Assembly (NCBI RefSeq): GCF_003944715.1
Contig: NZ_RWIT01000004.1
Coordinates: 1-64,000, forward strand
Reading direction: 5' to 3'
Origin: Hymenobacter rigui
Lineage (GTDB): Bacteria > Bacteroidota > Bacteroidia > Cytophagales > Hymenobacteraceae
DNA: 64,000 nt
Shown here: positions 24,787 through 33,337 of the stretch, piece by piece
How positions within the stretch are numbered: position 1 is the stretch's first letter
Layout: each line of letters opens with the position of its first letter
Notes under the pieces: generated by a model
The model's database searches: none
What the model was told of the DNA's origin: nothing
What the model saw: the letters and a program-made list of their open reading frames with translations, nothing else
Program-made: the position numbers and the translations under genes

Positions 24787-26634
24787 ATGTATCCTCCCGA
24801 AGCCCCCGTACCGGCTTCATTTAAGCGCTTCGCTTTTCTCGTGCAACAACTCGAACAAACTCTCAAAGCAGCTCTCGGAACTGCTATTCAACAGGTATTT
24901 GGCACCGAGGTGCCCGCCGCCCAACTATCGCTGCAGCCCACGCGCAAGGAGTTTGCCGGGCAGTTTACGCTCGTTACGTTTCCCTTCACCAAAACCCTGG
25001 GCAAAGGCCCCGAGCAAATCGGGCAGGCCGTAGGCGAATGGCTGGTGGCTAACTCGCCGCTGGTGAGCGGCTACAACGTGGTGAAAGGCTTCCTGAACCT
25101 GGAAATTGCCGATACCGAGTGGGTGAAAGCCTTTGAGCAGCTCCTCCTGAAGCCGGCCGGCGCGCCCGTACCTACCGGCGGCCCCCAGAACGTGGTGGTG
25201 GAGTATTCCTCGCCCAATACCAACAAGCCCCTGCACCTGGGCCACTTGCGCAACAACTTCCTCGGCTACTCGGTGGCCGAGATTCTGAAGGCTACCGGCG
25301 CTACCGTAACCAAGGCTAACCTAGTCAACGACCGGGGTATTCACATCTGCAAATCCATGCTGGCTTACCAGCAGTACGGGCAGGGCGAGACTCCGCAGAG
25401 CGCCGGCATCAAGGGCGACCACCTGGCCGGCAAGTACTATGTGCTGTTTGAGAAGCACTACCGCGAGCAGGTGCGCCAGTTGGAAGCCGAAGGCGTGGCC
25501 CCCGACGTGGCCAAGCGCCAGGCCCCCATGATGCTGGAAGCCCAGGACATGCTGCGCGCCTGGGAAGCCGGCGACGAGCAGGTAGTAAGCCTCTGGAAGC
25601 AGATGAACGGCTGGGTGTACGAGGGTTTCGACGCCACCTACCAGAACATTGGCGTCGATTTCGACAAGTACTATTACGAGTCGGGCACCTACCTGCTGGG
25701 CAAGGAGCGGGTGGAGGAAGGCCTGCAGAAGGGCGTGTTCTTCCGGAAGGAAGACGGCTCGGTGTGGGTGGACCTCAAGGAAGAAGGCCTCGACGAGAAG
25801 CTACTGCTCCGCGCCGACGGCACCTCAGTGTACATCACCCAGGACCTGGGCACGGCCGAGCTGAAGTACCAGGATTTCGGCTACGACCTGAGCGTGTACG
25901 TTATTGCCGATGAGCAGAACTACCACATGCAGGTGCTGAAAGCGGTGCTTCAGAAACTGGGCAAACCCTACGCCGATGCCATCTACCACCTCAGCTACGG
26001 CATGGTGGATCTGCCCTCGGGCAAGATGAAAAGCCGGGAAGGAACGGTAGTAGATGCCGACGAGCTGGTGCGCGAAGTAGTGGATGCGGCCCAGGCCGCC
26101 ACCCTCGAAAAAGGTAAAACCGAAGGCCTGAGCGAGGATGAGCTGGCCCAGCTCTACCACATGCTGGGTCTGGGCGCACTGAAGTACTACCTGCTGAAGG
26201 TGGACCCCAAGAAGCGCATGCTCTTCAACCCCGAGGAATCGGTGAAGCTGGAAGGCGACACGGGACCGTTCATTCAGTACTCGCACGCCCGCATTGCTGC
26301 CATTCTGCGCAAGGCCGCCGAAATGGGCATCAGCCAGGCCGCCGACCTGAGCACGTTGACGGAGCTGCCCGCCGCCGCCCGCGAAATGGTGCAGGAGCTG
26401 GGCCGCTACGCTAGCGTGGTGCAGGAAGCCGCCCGTACGTTCTCGCCCGCCGTGGTGGCCCAGTACGCCTACGATGTGGCCCGCGCCTACAACCGCTTCT
26501 ACACCGATATTAAAATCTTCACTGAGCCCAACGAAACCAGCCGCTCGTTCTACGTGGCCCTCTCAGCCCAAACCGGCCGCACCATCAAGGCCAGCCTGGG
26601 CCTGCTGGGCATTCAGGTGCCTGACCGGATGTAG
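24787..26634 (+). CDS. argS: Arginine--tRNA ligase
   Basis: A 615-residue class I synthetase that charges tRNA-Arg. It has the N-terminal Arg-tRNA synthetase domain, the HIGH signature as PLHLGHLRN (about residues 147-155), the KMSKS-like KMKSREGT motif and the C-terminal DALR anticodon-binding domain (LGRYASVVQEAARTF). ATG 24787 is the outermost start; GTG 24841, which begins at VQQLEQTLKAA, matches where many ArgS proteins begin and may be the true start. The gene stands alone with its own promoter. Confidence 0.96.
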   Translation: MYPPEAPVPASFKRFAFLVQQLEQTLKAALGTAIQQVFGTEVPAAQLSLQPTRKEFAGQFTLVTFPFTKTLGKGPEQIGQAVGEWLVANSPLVSGYNVVKGFLNLEIADTEWVKAFEQLLLKPAGAPVPTGGPQNVVVEYSSPNTNKPLHLGHLRNNFLGYSVAEILKATGATVTKANLVNDRGIHICKSMLAYQQYGQGETPQSAGIKGDHLAGKYYVLFEKHYREQVRQLEAEGVAPDVAKRQAPMMLEAQDMLRAWEAGDEQVVSLWKQMNGWVYEGFDATYQNIGVDFDKYYYESGTYLLGKERVEEGLQKGVFFRKEDGSVWVDLKEEGLDEKLLLRADGTSVYITQDLGTAELKYQDFGYDLSVYVIADEQNYHMQVLKAVLQKLGKPYADAIYHLSYGMVDLPSGKMKSREGTVVDADELVREVVDAAQAATLEKGKTEGLSEDELAQLYHMLGLGALKYYLLKVDPKKRMLFNPEESVKLEGDTGPFIQYSHARIAAILRKAAEMGISQAADLSTLTELPAAAREMVQELGRYASVVQEAARTFSPAVVAQYAYDVARAYNRFYTDIKIFTEPNETSRSFYVALSAQTGRTIKASLGLLGIQVPDRM

Positions 26635-26644
26635 CAACCCGGCT

Positions 26645-26802
26645 GTCATTGCGAGCAGAGCGAAGCAATCCTTCCTTTTCGCAGTACAGCACGCTTAACA
26701 ATCAGATAAGCCCTTGACGTGGTTGCCACGTCAGGGGCTTATCACTTAGGTAAAACCCCAGAGCCGGAGAAGGAAGGATTGCTTCGCTCCGCTCGCAATA
26801 AC
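26645..26802. repeat. Composite palindrome, type B, with internal terminator
   Basis: The outer arms run from GTCATTGCGAGC (26645-26656) to GCTCGCAATAAC (26791-26802), with GAAGCAATCCTTCCTT and its inverse inside them. A strong hairpin occupies the centre. It lies between two co-oriented genes and ends 8 bases before the LOG start codon. Confidence 0.85.
26705..26743. terminator. Hairpin inside type B palindrome
   Basis: Eighteen-base arms (26705-26722 and 26726-26743) pair with one G-T wobble. It is probably the argS terminator. Confidence 0.7.
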
Positions 26803-26810
26803 AGTAGAGT

Positions 26811-27392
26811 ATGAAAAGTGTAGCCGTGTATTGCGGTGCCAGCAGCGGCACCAACGAATTGTTCACCCAGCAGGCCCAGGCCATGGGCCGGGCCCTGGCC
26901 GAGCGGGGCTTCACGCTGGTGTACGGCGGGGGCCGCGTCGGCCTGATGGGGGCCGTTGCCGATGCCGTAATGCAGCACGGGGGCAAAGCCATTGGCGTCA
27001 TCCCCGATTTTCTGGCCGATAAGGAGTTGGCGCACGTGGGCCTCACCGAGCTGCACGTGGTAAAAACCATGCACGAGCGGAAGCTGATGATGGCCGATCT
27101 GGCCGAAGGCTTCGTGGCTATGCCCGGCGGCTACGGTACTCTGGAAGAGCTGTTCGAAGTACTCACCTGGGGCCAGCTGGGCCTGCACCAAAAGCCCATC
27201 GGGGTGCTCAATGTGGCTGGCTATTATGACCACCTGCTCCGCGCCCTCGACCACATGGCCGACGAAGGCCTGCTACGCCGTGAAAACCGCAACCAGCTCC
27301 TCAGCCACCCCGAGCCCCACGGCATGCTGGACGCCATGCTGGCCTACCAGCCCGTGAGCCTGGAAAAATGGCTCACGCCGAAAACGACGTAG
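26811..27392 (+). CDS. LOG family protein
   Basis: A 193-residue Rossmann-fold protein of the TIGR00730 (LOG) family. The N-terminal SVAVYCGASSG and the active-site motif PGGYGTLEELFEVLTW, with an upstream VKTMHERKLMM, are diagnostic. Members are nucleotide 5'-monophosphate phosphoribohydrolases, acting on cytokinin ribotides or AMP; the bacterial role is often nucleotide salvage. The start ATG is 8 bases after the type B palindrome. It is convergent with the KASIII-like gene across a type C palindrome. Confidence 0.93.
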   Translation: MKSVAVYCGASSGTNELFTQQAQAMGRALAERGFTLVYGGGRVGLMGAVADAVMQHGGKAIGVIPDFLADKELAHVGLTELHVVKTMHERKLMMADLAEGFVAMPGGYGTLEELFEVLTWGQLGLHQKPIGVLNVAGYYDHLLRALDHMADEGLLRRENRNQLLSHPEPHGMLDAMLAYQPVSLEKWLTPKTT

Positions 27393-27409
27393 CCGATAGG
27401 CGAAGACAA

Positions 27410-27506
27410 AAAAGCGTCATCCTGAGCGGAGCGAAGGACCTTATCACGTCGGCAGGATTTGCTCTTGTGTGATAAGGTCCTTCGCTCCGCTCAGGATGAC
27501 GCTTTT
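27410..27506. repeat. Intergenic palindrome, type C
   Basis: Arms of 38 bases (27410-27447 and 27469-27506) are inverted copies with core GTCATCCTGAGCGGAGCGAA. It lies between convergent genes and A/T runs at the ends could let it act as a two-way terminator. Confidence 0.85.
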
Positions 27507-27519
27507 ATTTGAGCCCGCT

Positions 27520-28608
27520 TTATTCCGTGGGCATCTGGTACACCACGGCGTTGCAGTTCATGCCGGCACCCACGGAGGCAAATACGATGGTGTCGCCGGG
27601 CTGCAGGTCGTTGTCGGGAAGCTGGCCCTTCAGCATCAGGTCCAGCAGGGTGGGGAGGGTGGCTACAGAGGAGTTACCCAGCCAGGAAATGGTCATGGGC
27701 ATCACGCCGGCCGGCACCGTATCCATATGGTACAGCGCGTACAGGCGCTTCAGAATGGCCTCATCCATTTTGCCGTTGGCCTGGTGAATGAGCAGCTTGC
27801 GCATGGCCGTAATGGGTAGGCCGGCTTTATCCAGCGTATCCTTGATGGCCTGGGGCACGGTTTTCAGCGCGTACTCGTAGAGCTTGCGGCCCTCCATTTT
27901 CAGGAACAGCTCCGTGCCTTCATACGCCGGGTTGAACGACTTATCCATGCGCAGCAGGTGGGCGGCCTGGATGGTATCGGAGCGGGTGCCGTGGGCCAGA
28001 ATACCCACTGGCTCGTCGCTTTCCCGGGCTTCCAGCAGCATAGCGCCGGCTCCATCGGCGTAAATCATGCTGTCCCGGTCGTGGGGGTCGCACACGCGCG
28101 AGAGGGTTTCGGCCCCAATCACCAGCACCCGCCGGGCGTCGCCGGAGCGCAGGTAGTAATCGGCCTGAATGACGCCCTGCAGCCAGCCAGGGCAGCCGAA
28201 CGGCAGGTCGTAAGCCACGCAATTCGGGTTTTCAATGCCGAGCTTATGCTTGACGCGGGCGGCCAGCGTAGGTACAAAATCGGAGCGGCGGTTGTCCAGG
28301 GCCACGTCGCCGAAATTGTGAGCCACCAGAATGTAGTCCAGGGTTTCGGGGTCGGTGCTGCTGGAGTGCAGAGCATCCTGCGCCGCCAGAAAAGCCAGAT
28401 CAGAAGCCACCTGATTGTCCTCGGCGTAGCGCCGTTCCTGGATATCGGTGATGTTGGCAAACTGCTGGACGATGTCGGCCCCTGGCTTGGTGAGCTGGTT
28501 GCCGGCAGCATCAAAAAACGAAGTAGTAATGAAGGCTTCGTTCTTAATAATTTGAGAGGGGAGGTAGCTGCCCGTTCCGGTAATGACCGAATAGAGAGTC
28601 TTACGCAT
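27520..28608 (-). CDS. Ketoacyl-ACP synthase III-like enzyme
   Basis: A 362-residue thiolase-fold condensing enzyme. The catalytic triad is present: Cys139 (in LPFGCPGWL), His275 (LLIHQANGKM) and Asn312 (SWLGNSSVAT), and ADGAGAMLLEA is the dimer/substrate loop. FabH starts fatty acid synthesis from acetyl-CoA and malonyl-ACP; this protein is longer and more diverged than housekeeping FabH and has no fatty acid genes beside it, so it could instead make a specialised ketone, olefin or alkyl-resorcinol-type product. The start is ATG 28608. Confidence 0.88.
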   Translation of the reverse strand: MRKTLYSVITGTGSYLPSQIIKNEAFITTSFFDAAGNQLTKPGADIVQQFANITDIQERRYAEDNQVASDLAFLAAQDALHSSSTDPETLDYILVAHNFGDVALDNRRSDFVPTLAARVKHKLGIENPNCVAYDLPFGCPGWLQGVIQADYYLRSGDARRVLVIGAETLSRVCDPHDRDSMIYADGAGAMLLEARESDEPVGILAHGTRSDTIQAAHLLRMDKSFNPAYEGTELFLKMEGRKLYEYALKTVPQAIKDTLDKAGLPITAMRKLLIHQANGKMDEAILKRLYALYHMDTVPAGVMPMTISWLGNSSVATLPTLLDLMLKGQLPDNDLQPGDTIVFASVGAGMNCNAVVYQMPTE

Positions 28609-28645
28609 GAGCAGAGTAACCGCGGAATGACGACACGGTCAAGGC

Positions 28646-28653
28646 CAAATGTA
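28646..28653 (-). promoter_or_regulatory. -7 element of the KASIII-like gene
   Basis: On the minus strand TACATTTG matches TAnnTTTG, 37 bases before the ATG. Confidence 0.5.
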
Positions 28654-28787
28654 CAGATTTTTGGCATTGCGGAGTTTGCCGGTCTCGCACACTGCTTCTC
28701 CGGCCGTACCTTTCTTCCTCCATCCGGTGCCCTGAACATTGCATATGGTTGCCGGTTTTATGCTGACTTCCCTTCATTAGTACTTCC

Positions 28788-29378
28788 ATGAAAGCCTTCG
28801 TTGTGCTGGGCGCGCTGGTTGCCACCGGCTTTGCCAGCTTCCCCACCCACTCTACCGTTCCAGCCATGACTACTGCCCCTACTCCGGAAACCACCGCCGC
28901 CACCGGCACGGTGTATGATTTCACAGTAAAGAGCATTGATGGTAAAGACGTCAAGCTGAGCCAGTACAAAGGCAAAAAACTACTCATTGTCAACACGGCT
29001 TCCGAATGCGGCTACACCCCGCAGTACAAGGAGCTGGAGGAGCTGTACAAAAAGCACGGCGACAAGGTGACGGTGCTGGGCTTCCCGGCTAACAACTTCG
29101 GGGGGCAGGAGCCGGGTACCAACGAGCAGATTTCTTTGTTCTGCGAGAAAAATTACGGCGTGAGCTTCCCGCTTTTCAGCAAGATTTCCGTGAAGGGTGA
29201 TGACACGGCTCCGCTCTACAAATTCTTGGCGGATAAAGCGAAAAACGGCCGGGTGAGTAATGCCCCCGACTGGAATTTCTGCAAATACCTGGTTGACGAA
29301 ACAGGCCACGTGGTGGCCTTTTACCCCTCCAAGGTAAAGCCCATGAGCGAGGAACTGGTGGCCGCCATTATGAAGTAA
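28788..29378 (+). CDS. Glutathione peroxidase family protein, exported
   Basis: A 196-residue thiol peroxidase with an N-terminal signal segment (about 1-20), so probably periplasmic. The peroxidatic Cys is C74 (NTASECGYTPQY), Gln107 (GGQEPG) and Trp162/Asn163 complete the tetrad, and C119 (SLFCEKNYG) is the usual resolving Cys of thioredoxin-dependent enzymes. The position after WNF is Cys165 rather than the common Thr. Most likely it reduces organic peroxides with thioredoxin as electron donor. Confidence 0.92.
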   Translation: MKAFVVLGALVATGFASFPTHSTVPAMTTAPTPETTAATGTVYDFTVKSIDGKDVKLSQYKGKKLLIVNTASECGYTPQYKELEELYKKHGDKVTVLGFPANNFGGQEPGTNEQISLFCEKNYGVSFPLFSKISVKGDDTAPLYKFLADKAKNGRVSNAPDWNFCKYLVDETGHVVAFYPSKVKPMSEELVAAIMK

Positions 29379-29428
29379 GCAGCCATTGGCTGACCCTCAG
29401 TGACCCGCTTCACAGTAAGTTCTAGTCA

Positions 29429-29465
29429 GAATAGCGCGTAGCCTGGGGTTGCGCGCTATTCTTAC
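29429..29465 (+). terminator. Terminator after the peroxidase gene
   Basis: GAATAGCGCG (29429-29438) pairs with CGCGCTATTC (29452-29461). It lies 51 bases after the stop codon. Confidence 0.65.
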
Positions 29466-29510
29466 GTTGGGGCACTACCTTCGTGGCTGAACTCCACCCA
29501 ATCTGCCCGT

Positions 29511-30179
29511 ATGGTCCGCACCGTAATCTTTGATATGGACGGCGTTATCGTCGATACCGAGCCCGTTCACCGCTACGCCTACTACAGGCATTTTGAGGAG
29601 CTGGGCATTGAGGTGCCGGCGGCAGAGTATGCCTCCTTCACGGGCCGCTCCACCCGCAACGTGTACCAGCACCTCAAAGACAAGCACGCGCTGGCGCTGG
29701 ATGTGGAGGAACTGGTGCTGATGAAGCGGGAGTTTTTCAACCGGGCTTTCGATGAGAAGCCGGATCTGGACCTGCTCGAAGGCGTGCGCCACCTCATCGA
29801 AGACTTGCACCAGCATCAGATGCAGCTGATTCTGGCCTCATCGGCTTCCAAATCAACCATCGACCGGGTGATGCGGCGGTTTGCGCTGGGGCCGTATTTC
29901 TCGCATCTGGTAAGCGGCGAGGATTTCCCCCGTTCCAAGCCCGATCCGGCTATTTTTGAGCACGCCGCCAGCTTGTCGGAAGCGCCTAAAAGCCAGTGCG
30001 TGGTAATTGAGGACTCCAGCAACGGCGTATCGGCGGCTAAGGCGGCGGGTATTTACTGCATCGGGTACAACAGTGAACATTCCCCGCTGCAGGATTTGAG
30101 TCACGCTGATTTAGTCGTCGGGCATTTCCGGGAACTGACGGCGGAGGGCATTGCCGCGCTGGAGCCCGCCGTCCGCTAG
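29511..30179 (+). CDS. HAD family phosphatase, beta-phosphoglucomutase-like
   Basis: A 222-residue HAD hydrolase of the subfamily with an alpha-helical cap. Motif I is FDMDGVIVDTEP (D8, D10), motif II LILASSASKS, motif III with the SKPDP lysine, and motif IV VVIEDSSNG. The sequence resembles beta-phosphoglucomutases and sugar phosphate phosphatases, but substrates cannot be assigned. A TACCTTCG element at 29476-29483, 27 bases before the ATG, may be its promoter. Confidence 0.9.
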   Translation: MVRTVIFDMDGVIVDTEPVHRYAYYRHFEELGIEVPAAEYASFTGRSTRNVYQHLKDKHALALDVEELVLMKREFFNRAFDEKPDLDLLEGVRHLIEDLHQHQMQLILASSASKSTIDRVMRRFALGPYFSHLVSGEDFPRSKPDPAIFEHAASLSEAPKSQCVVIEDSSNGVSAAKAAGIYCIGYNSEHSPLQDLSHADLVVGHFRELTAEGIAALEPAVR

Positions 30180-30245
30180 GCCGCTACCATCGTATTCGTA
30201 ATCGGACGGCGCGGGTATGCGTCGCCACAGTTTCACTTCTTACTC

Positions 30246-31172
30246 ATGTCGTCTTCCGTTTCTGCTCCCGCCAGTCCCGCCAAAGCCTGGATTTCGGCCT
30301 TCCGGCCGCGTACGCTGCCGCTGGCGCTGGCCAGCATTATGGCCGGGGGCTTTCTGGCGGCCAGCAACGGGCAATTCCGGGGCAGCGTGGTGGCGCTAGC
30401 GGCCCTTACCACCATTCTGCTGCAAATCCTGAGCAACCTGGCCAACGACTACGGCGACTCCCAGAACGGGGCCGACAGTGTGCACCGGGAAGGGCCGCAG
30501 CGGGCCGTGCAAAGCGGGGCCATCAGTCCGGAGCAGATGAAGCGGGGTATGCTGGTGTTTGGGGCATTGTCGCTGGTGAGCGGAGTGGCCCTGTTGTGGG
30601 TGGCGCTGGGTGCGGCGGCCGTGTGGGTAACGGCCGCGTTTTTCGTGCTGGGGCTGTCGGCCATCTGGGCGGCGGTGAACTATACGGCCGGTGCCAAACC
30701 CTACGGCTACGCCGGCCTCGGCGACGTGTCGGTGTTTATCTTTTTCGGACTGGTGGGCGTGTGCGGCACCTATTTTCTGCAGGCCGGCAACCTGCCGCTG
30801 CCGGTGCTACTGCCCGCCGCCGCACTGGGCTGTTTCGCCACGGCCGTGCTGAACGTGAACAACATCCGCGACATTCGCTCCGATGAATTGGCCGGTAAAA
30901 TCACCATTCCGGTGCGGCTGGGCCCCCAGCGGGCCCGCTTGTACCACGTAGTGCTGCTCACGGCCGGGCTGGTATGCGCCGTGCTCTACGTGGTGCTCAC
31001 CTACCACTCGCCTTGGCAGTGGCTGTTCCTGCTCTCCGCCCCGCTGCTGGCCCGCAATGCCGCCGCCGTGTGGCAGCGCCAGGACAGTATGCAACTGGAC
31101 CCGCTGCTGAAGCAAATGGCCCTGACCACACTAGTATTTACGCTGCTGTTTGGATTGGGGCAGGTGTTGTAA
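30246..31172 (+). CDS. menA: 1,4-dihydroxy-2-naphthoate polyprenyltransferase
   Basis: A 308-residue inner-membrane UbiA-fold enzyme with about eight to nine helices. It joins a polyprenyl chain to dihydroxynaphthoate in menaquinone synthesis. The two Asp-rich motifs are NDYGDSQNGAD (residues 67-77) and NNIRDIRSDELAGK, and AISPEQMKRG follows the pattern of MenA. The rest of the men pathway is not in this window. The ATG start gives a short polar N-terminus before the first motif. Confidence 0.94.
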   Translation: MSSSVSAPASPAKAWISAFRPRTLPLALASIMAGGFLAASNGQFRGSVVALAALTTILLQILSNLANDYGDSQNGADSVHREGPQRAVQSGAISPEQMKRGMLVFGALSLVSGVALLWVALGAAAVWVTAAFFVLGLSAIWAAVNYTAGAKPYGYAGLGDVSVFIFFGLVGVCGTYFLQAGNLPLPVLLPAAALGCFATAVLNVNNIRDIRSDELAGKITIPVRLGPQRARLYHVVLLTAGLVCAVLYVVLTYHSPWQWLFLLSAPLLARNAAAVWQRQDSMQLDPLLKQMALTTLVFTLLFGLGQVL

Positions 31173-31243
31173 GTAATTGAATTTGCTACCCCAGACAATC
31201 AGTCGAGTAAGTTATGTGAGTTGATTAGTATCATATCCTGCTT

Positions 31244-33223
31244 ATGCAACGTGCCTATTATCATGCTACCGTGCCCGACTTTCTGCAGCACGACGAAACG
31301 TCCATCATGGGCGTATTGGCGCTAGCGCACGAGCATGCGCTTGAAGACTTACAGAAGCAGGCCTGGCAGCAACAAATCCGTATTCTGAAGCGGGAGTTAG
31401 CCGAATTTCCTCAGGGCTATCTGTTACTGGAAGTGGCTATTCCGCGGATGGGCAAGCGGGCGGATGCCGTGCTATTGCTGGTCAATGCGGTGTACGTCCT
31501 CGAATTTAAAGTGGGAAGCTTCAGCTACGACCAGAGCGGTCAAGACCAGGTGTTGGACTATGCCTTGGACCTGAAGAATTTTCATGCCGGCAGTCACCAA
31601 GTTCGTATTCTACCTGTTCTGATTGCCACGCGGGCAGCAGTGCATGCCAACACGCTACGTCCATTCGATGATGGCGTGTATGAGCCACTATTAACTAATG
31701 CCGCGCAAGTGGCTGAGTGTTTGCGTCTGGGCCTACGTGACGCGCAATCTACTCCCATCGTGCCAATGGAGTGGCTCCACGCTGGCTATCAGCCTACGCC
31801 AACCATCATTGAGGCGGCACAGGCCTTGTACAAAGGCCATCAGGTAACAGCCATTACCCGGTCAGATGCCGGAGCGGCTAATCTGGCCGTTACGGGAGCC
31901 TGCATTGCCGAGATAATCGAGGAGGCTAAGGCCGCCGGAACCAAGCATATTTGTTTCGTGACTGGCGTGCCGGGAGCTGGTAAAACGCTGGCCGGGCTCA
32001 ATATTGCGGTAGAGCGCACCCAAATTGATGCGCAGGAACACGCGGTATTTTTGTCCGGTAATGGGCCTTTGGTGGATGTGCTGCGGGAAGCCTTGGCGCG
32101 CGACAAAGTGCGGGAAGAAAAGCAGTCTGGTACCCGTCTCAACAAAAAACAGGCGGTTTCGCAGGTGAAGTCGTTCATCCAGAATATTCACCACTTTCGG
32201 GATGAGGCGCTGCGGCATTCCGGGCCGCCTCTGGAGAAAGTGACGGTGTTTGATGAAGCCCAACGGGCATGGTCGGCGCAGCAGGCCACCAAGTTTATGC
32301 AGCAGAAGCGCGGACAAGCCGATTTTAACATGTCGGAGCCCGAATTTTTGGTGGAAGTAATGGACCGTCATGCCGACTGGTGTACCGTAGTGTGCCTGAT
32401 TGGGGGCGGGCAGGAAATCAATACCGGCGAGGCTGGGCTGCAGGAATGGCTGCGGGCCTTCGAGTCCCGTTTCCCTCACTGGCACATCCACTACTCCCGC
32501 CGCATCCTCACCGACCGGAATTACCTGCCTGACCAAGCTGCCGTAGCCCGCCTGGACGCGCTACAAGCGCAACCGCTCGATGCGCTGCACCTAGCCGTTT
32601 CGGTGCGTTCTTTCCGGGCCGAGCGGCTGGCGGCTTTCGTGCAGGCAGTGCTGGACGCGGATATGGCGGAGGCCCGCCGGCTATACACTACCTATCTGGC
32701 CACGGTGTACCCCTTGCGCATTACGCGGCAGCTGGCAGCAGCCAGAACGTGGCTACGTCAGCAAGCGCGTGGTACTGAGCGGTATGGTCTTGTGGCCTCA
32801 TCCGGTGCGCATCGACTCAAGCCGCTTGGGCTCAACATTCGCGACAAAATAGATGCACCCGTCTGGTTTCTGAATGAGAGGGACGATGTGCGTTCATCGT
32901 ATTATCTGGAGGATGTAGCCACCGAGTTTGATATCCAAGGATTGGAACTGGACTGGGTAGGCGTGGCCTGGGATGCCGATTTGTGGCTGCACAACGGCCA
33001 GTGGCAGTTCCGCAAGTTTGTAGGCACCCGGTGGCAAAACTGCAACACGGCCGATAGCCAACGTTATCTTCTGAATGCCTACCGGGTACTGCTCACCAGA
33101 GCCCGCCAGGGTATGGTGATTTTTATCCCTGAAGGCAGTGCTGAAGATCCCACCCGCCGCCCCGAATTTTATCAGGAAGTATACGCTTTTTTCCGTGCTG
33201 TCGGCGTTCCGGAAGTCGAGTAG
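31244..33223 (+). CDS. Stand-alone nuclease-helicase: PD-(D/E)XK-like domain plus DUF2075 ATPase
   Basis: A 659-residue soluble protein. Residues about 50-130 look like a PD-(D/E)XK nuclease: E63, then KRADAVLL with D74, then VLEFKVG with E87 and K89. The C-terminal two thirds is a DUF2075-type superfamily 1 ATPase with Walker A GVPGAGKT (about 241-248), Walker B VFDEAQRAW, a late YRVLLTRARQGMVIF motif typical of UvrD-like helicases, and a FDIQGLELDW segment. Known DUF2075 proteins occur with defence and nucleic-acid processing genes, but the role is not established. It is flanked by menA and an RNA helicase, with no restriction, methylase or toxin partner. The GC content looks lower than its neighbours, consistent with transfer. 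ATG 31244 is used. Confidence 0.82.
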   Translation: MQRAYYHATVPDFLQHDETSIMGVLALAHEHALEDLQKQAWQQQIRILKRELAEFPQGYLLLEVAIPRMGKRADAVLLLVNAVYVLEFKVGSFSYDQSGQDQVLDYALDLKNFHAGSHQVRILPVLIATRAAVHANTLRPFDDGVYEPLLTNAAQVAECLRLGLRDAQSTPIVPMEWLHAGYQPTPTIIEAAQALYKGHQVTAITRSDAGAANLAVTGACIAEIIEEAKAAGTKHICFVTGVPGAGKTLAGLNIAVERTQIDAQEHAVFLSGNGPLVDVLREALARDKVREEKQSGTRLNKKQAVSQVKSFIQNIHHFRDEALRHSGPPLEKVTVFDEAQRAWSAQQATKFMQQKRGQADFNMSEPEFLVEVMDRHADWCTVVCLIGGGQEINTGEAGLQEWLRAFESRFPHWHIHYSRRILTDRNYLPDQAAVARLDALQAQPLDALHLAVSVRSFRAERLAAFVQAVLDADMAEARRLYTTYLATVYPLRITRQLAAARTWLRQQARGTERYGLVASSGAHRLKPLGLNIRDKIDAPVWFLNERDDVRSSYYLEDVATEFDIQGLELDWVGVAWDADLWLHNGQWQFRKFVGTRWQNCNTADSQRYLLNAYRVLLTRARQGMVIFIPEGSAEDPTRRPEFYQEVYAFFRAVGVPEVE

Positions 33224-33290
33224 AAATTAGATCCTTATGCCTTCTGTTAGCTTCGTAAATACGCAGCCATATAAAGCCAGTAAAAACACA

Positions 33291-33326
33291 AAAGCCCCCG
33301 CTACACTGCGTAGAGGGGGCTTTTTT
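33291..33326. terminator. Bidirectional terminator between convergent genes
   Basis: AAAGCCCCC (33291-33299) pairs with GGGGGCTTT (33315-33323) and the loop contains further short pairing; a T run follows. It lies between the nuclease-helicase and the RNA helicase. Confidence 0.85.
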
Positions 33327-33337
33327 ATACCTGAAAT

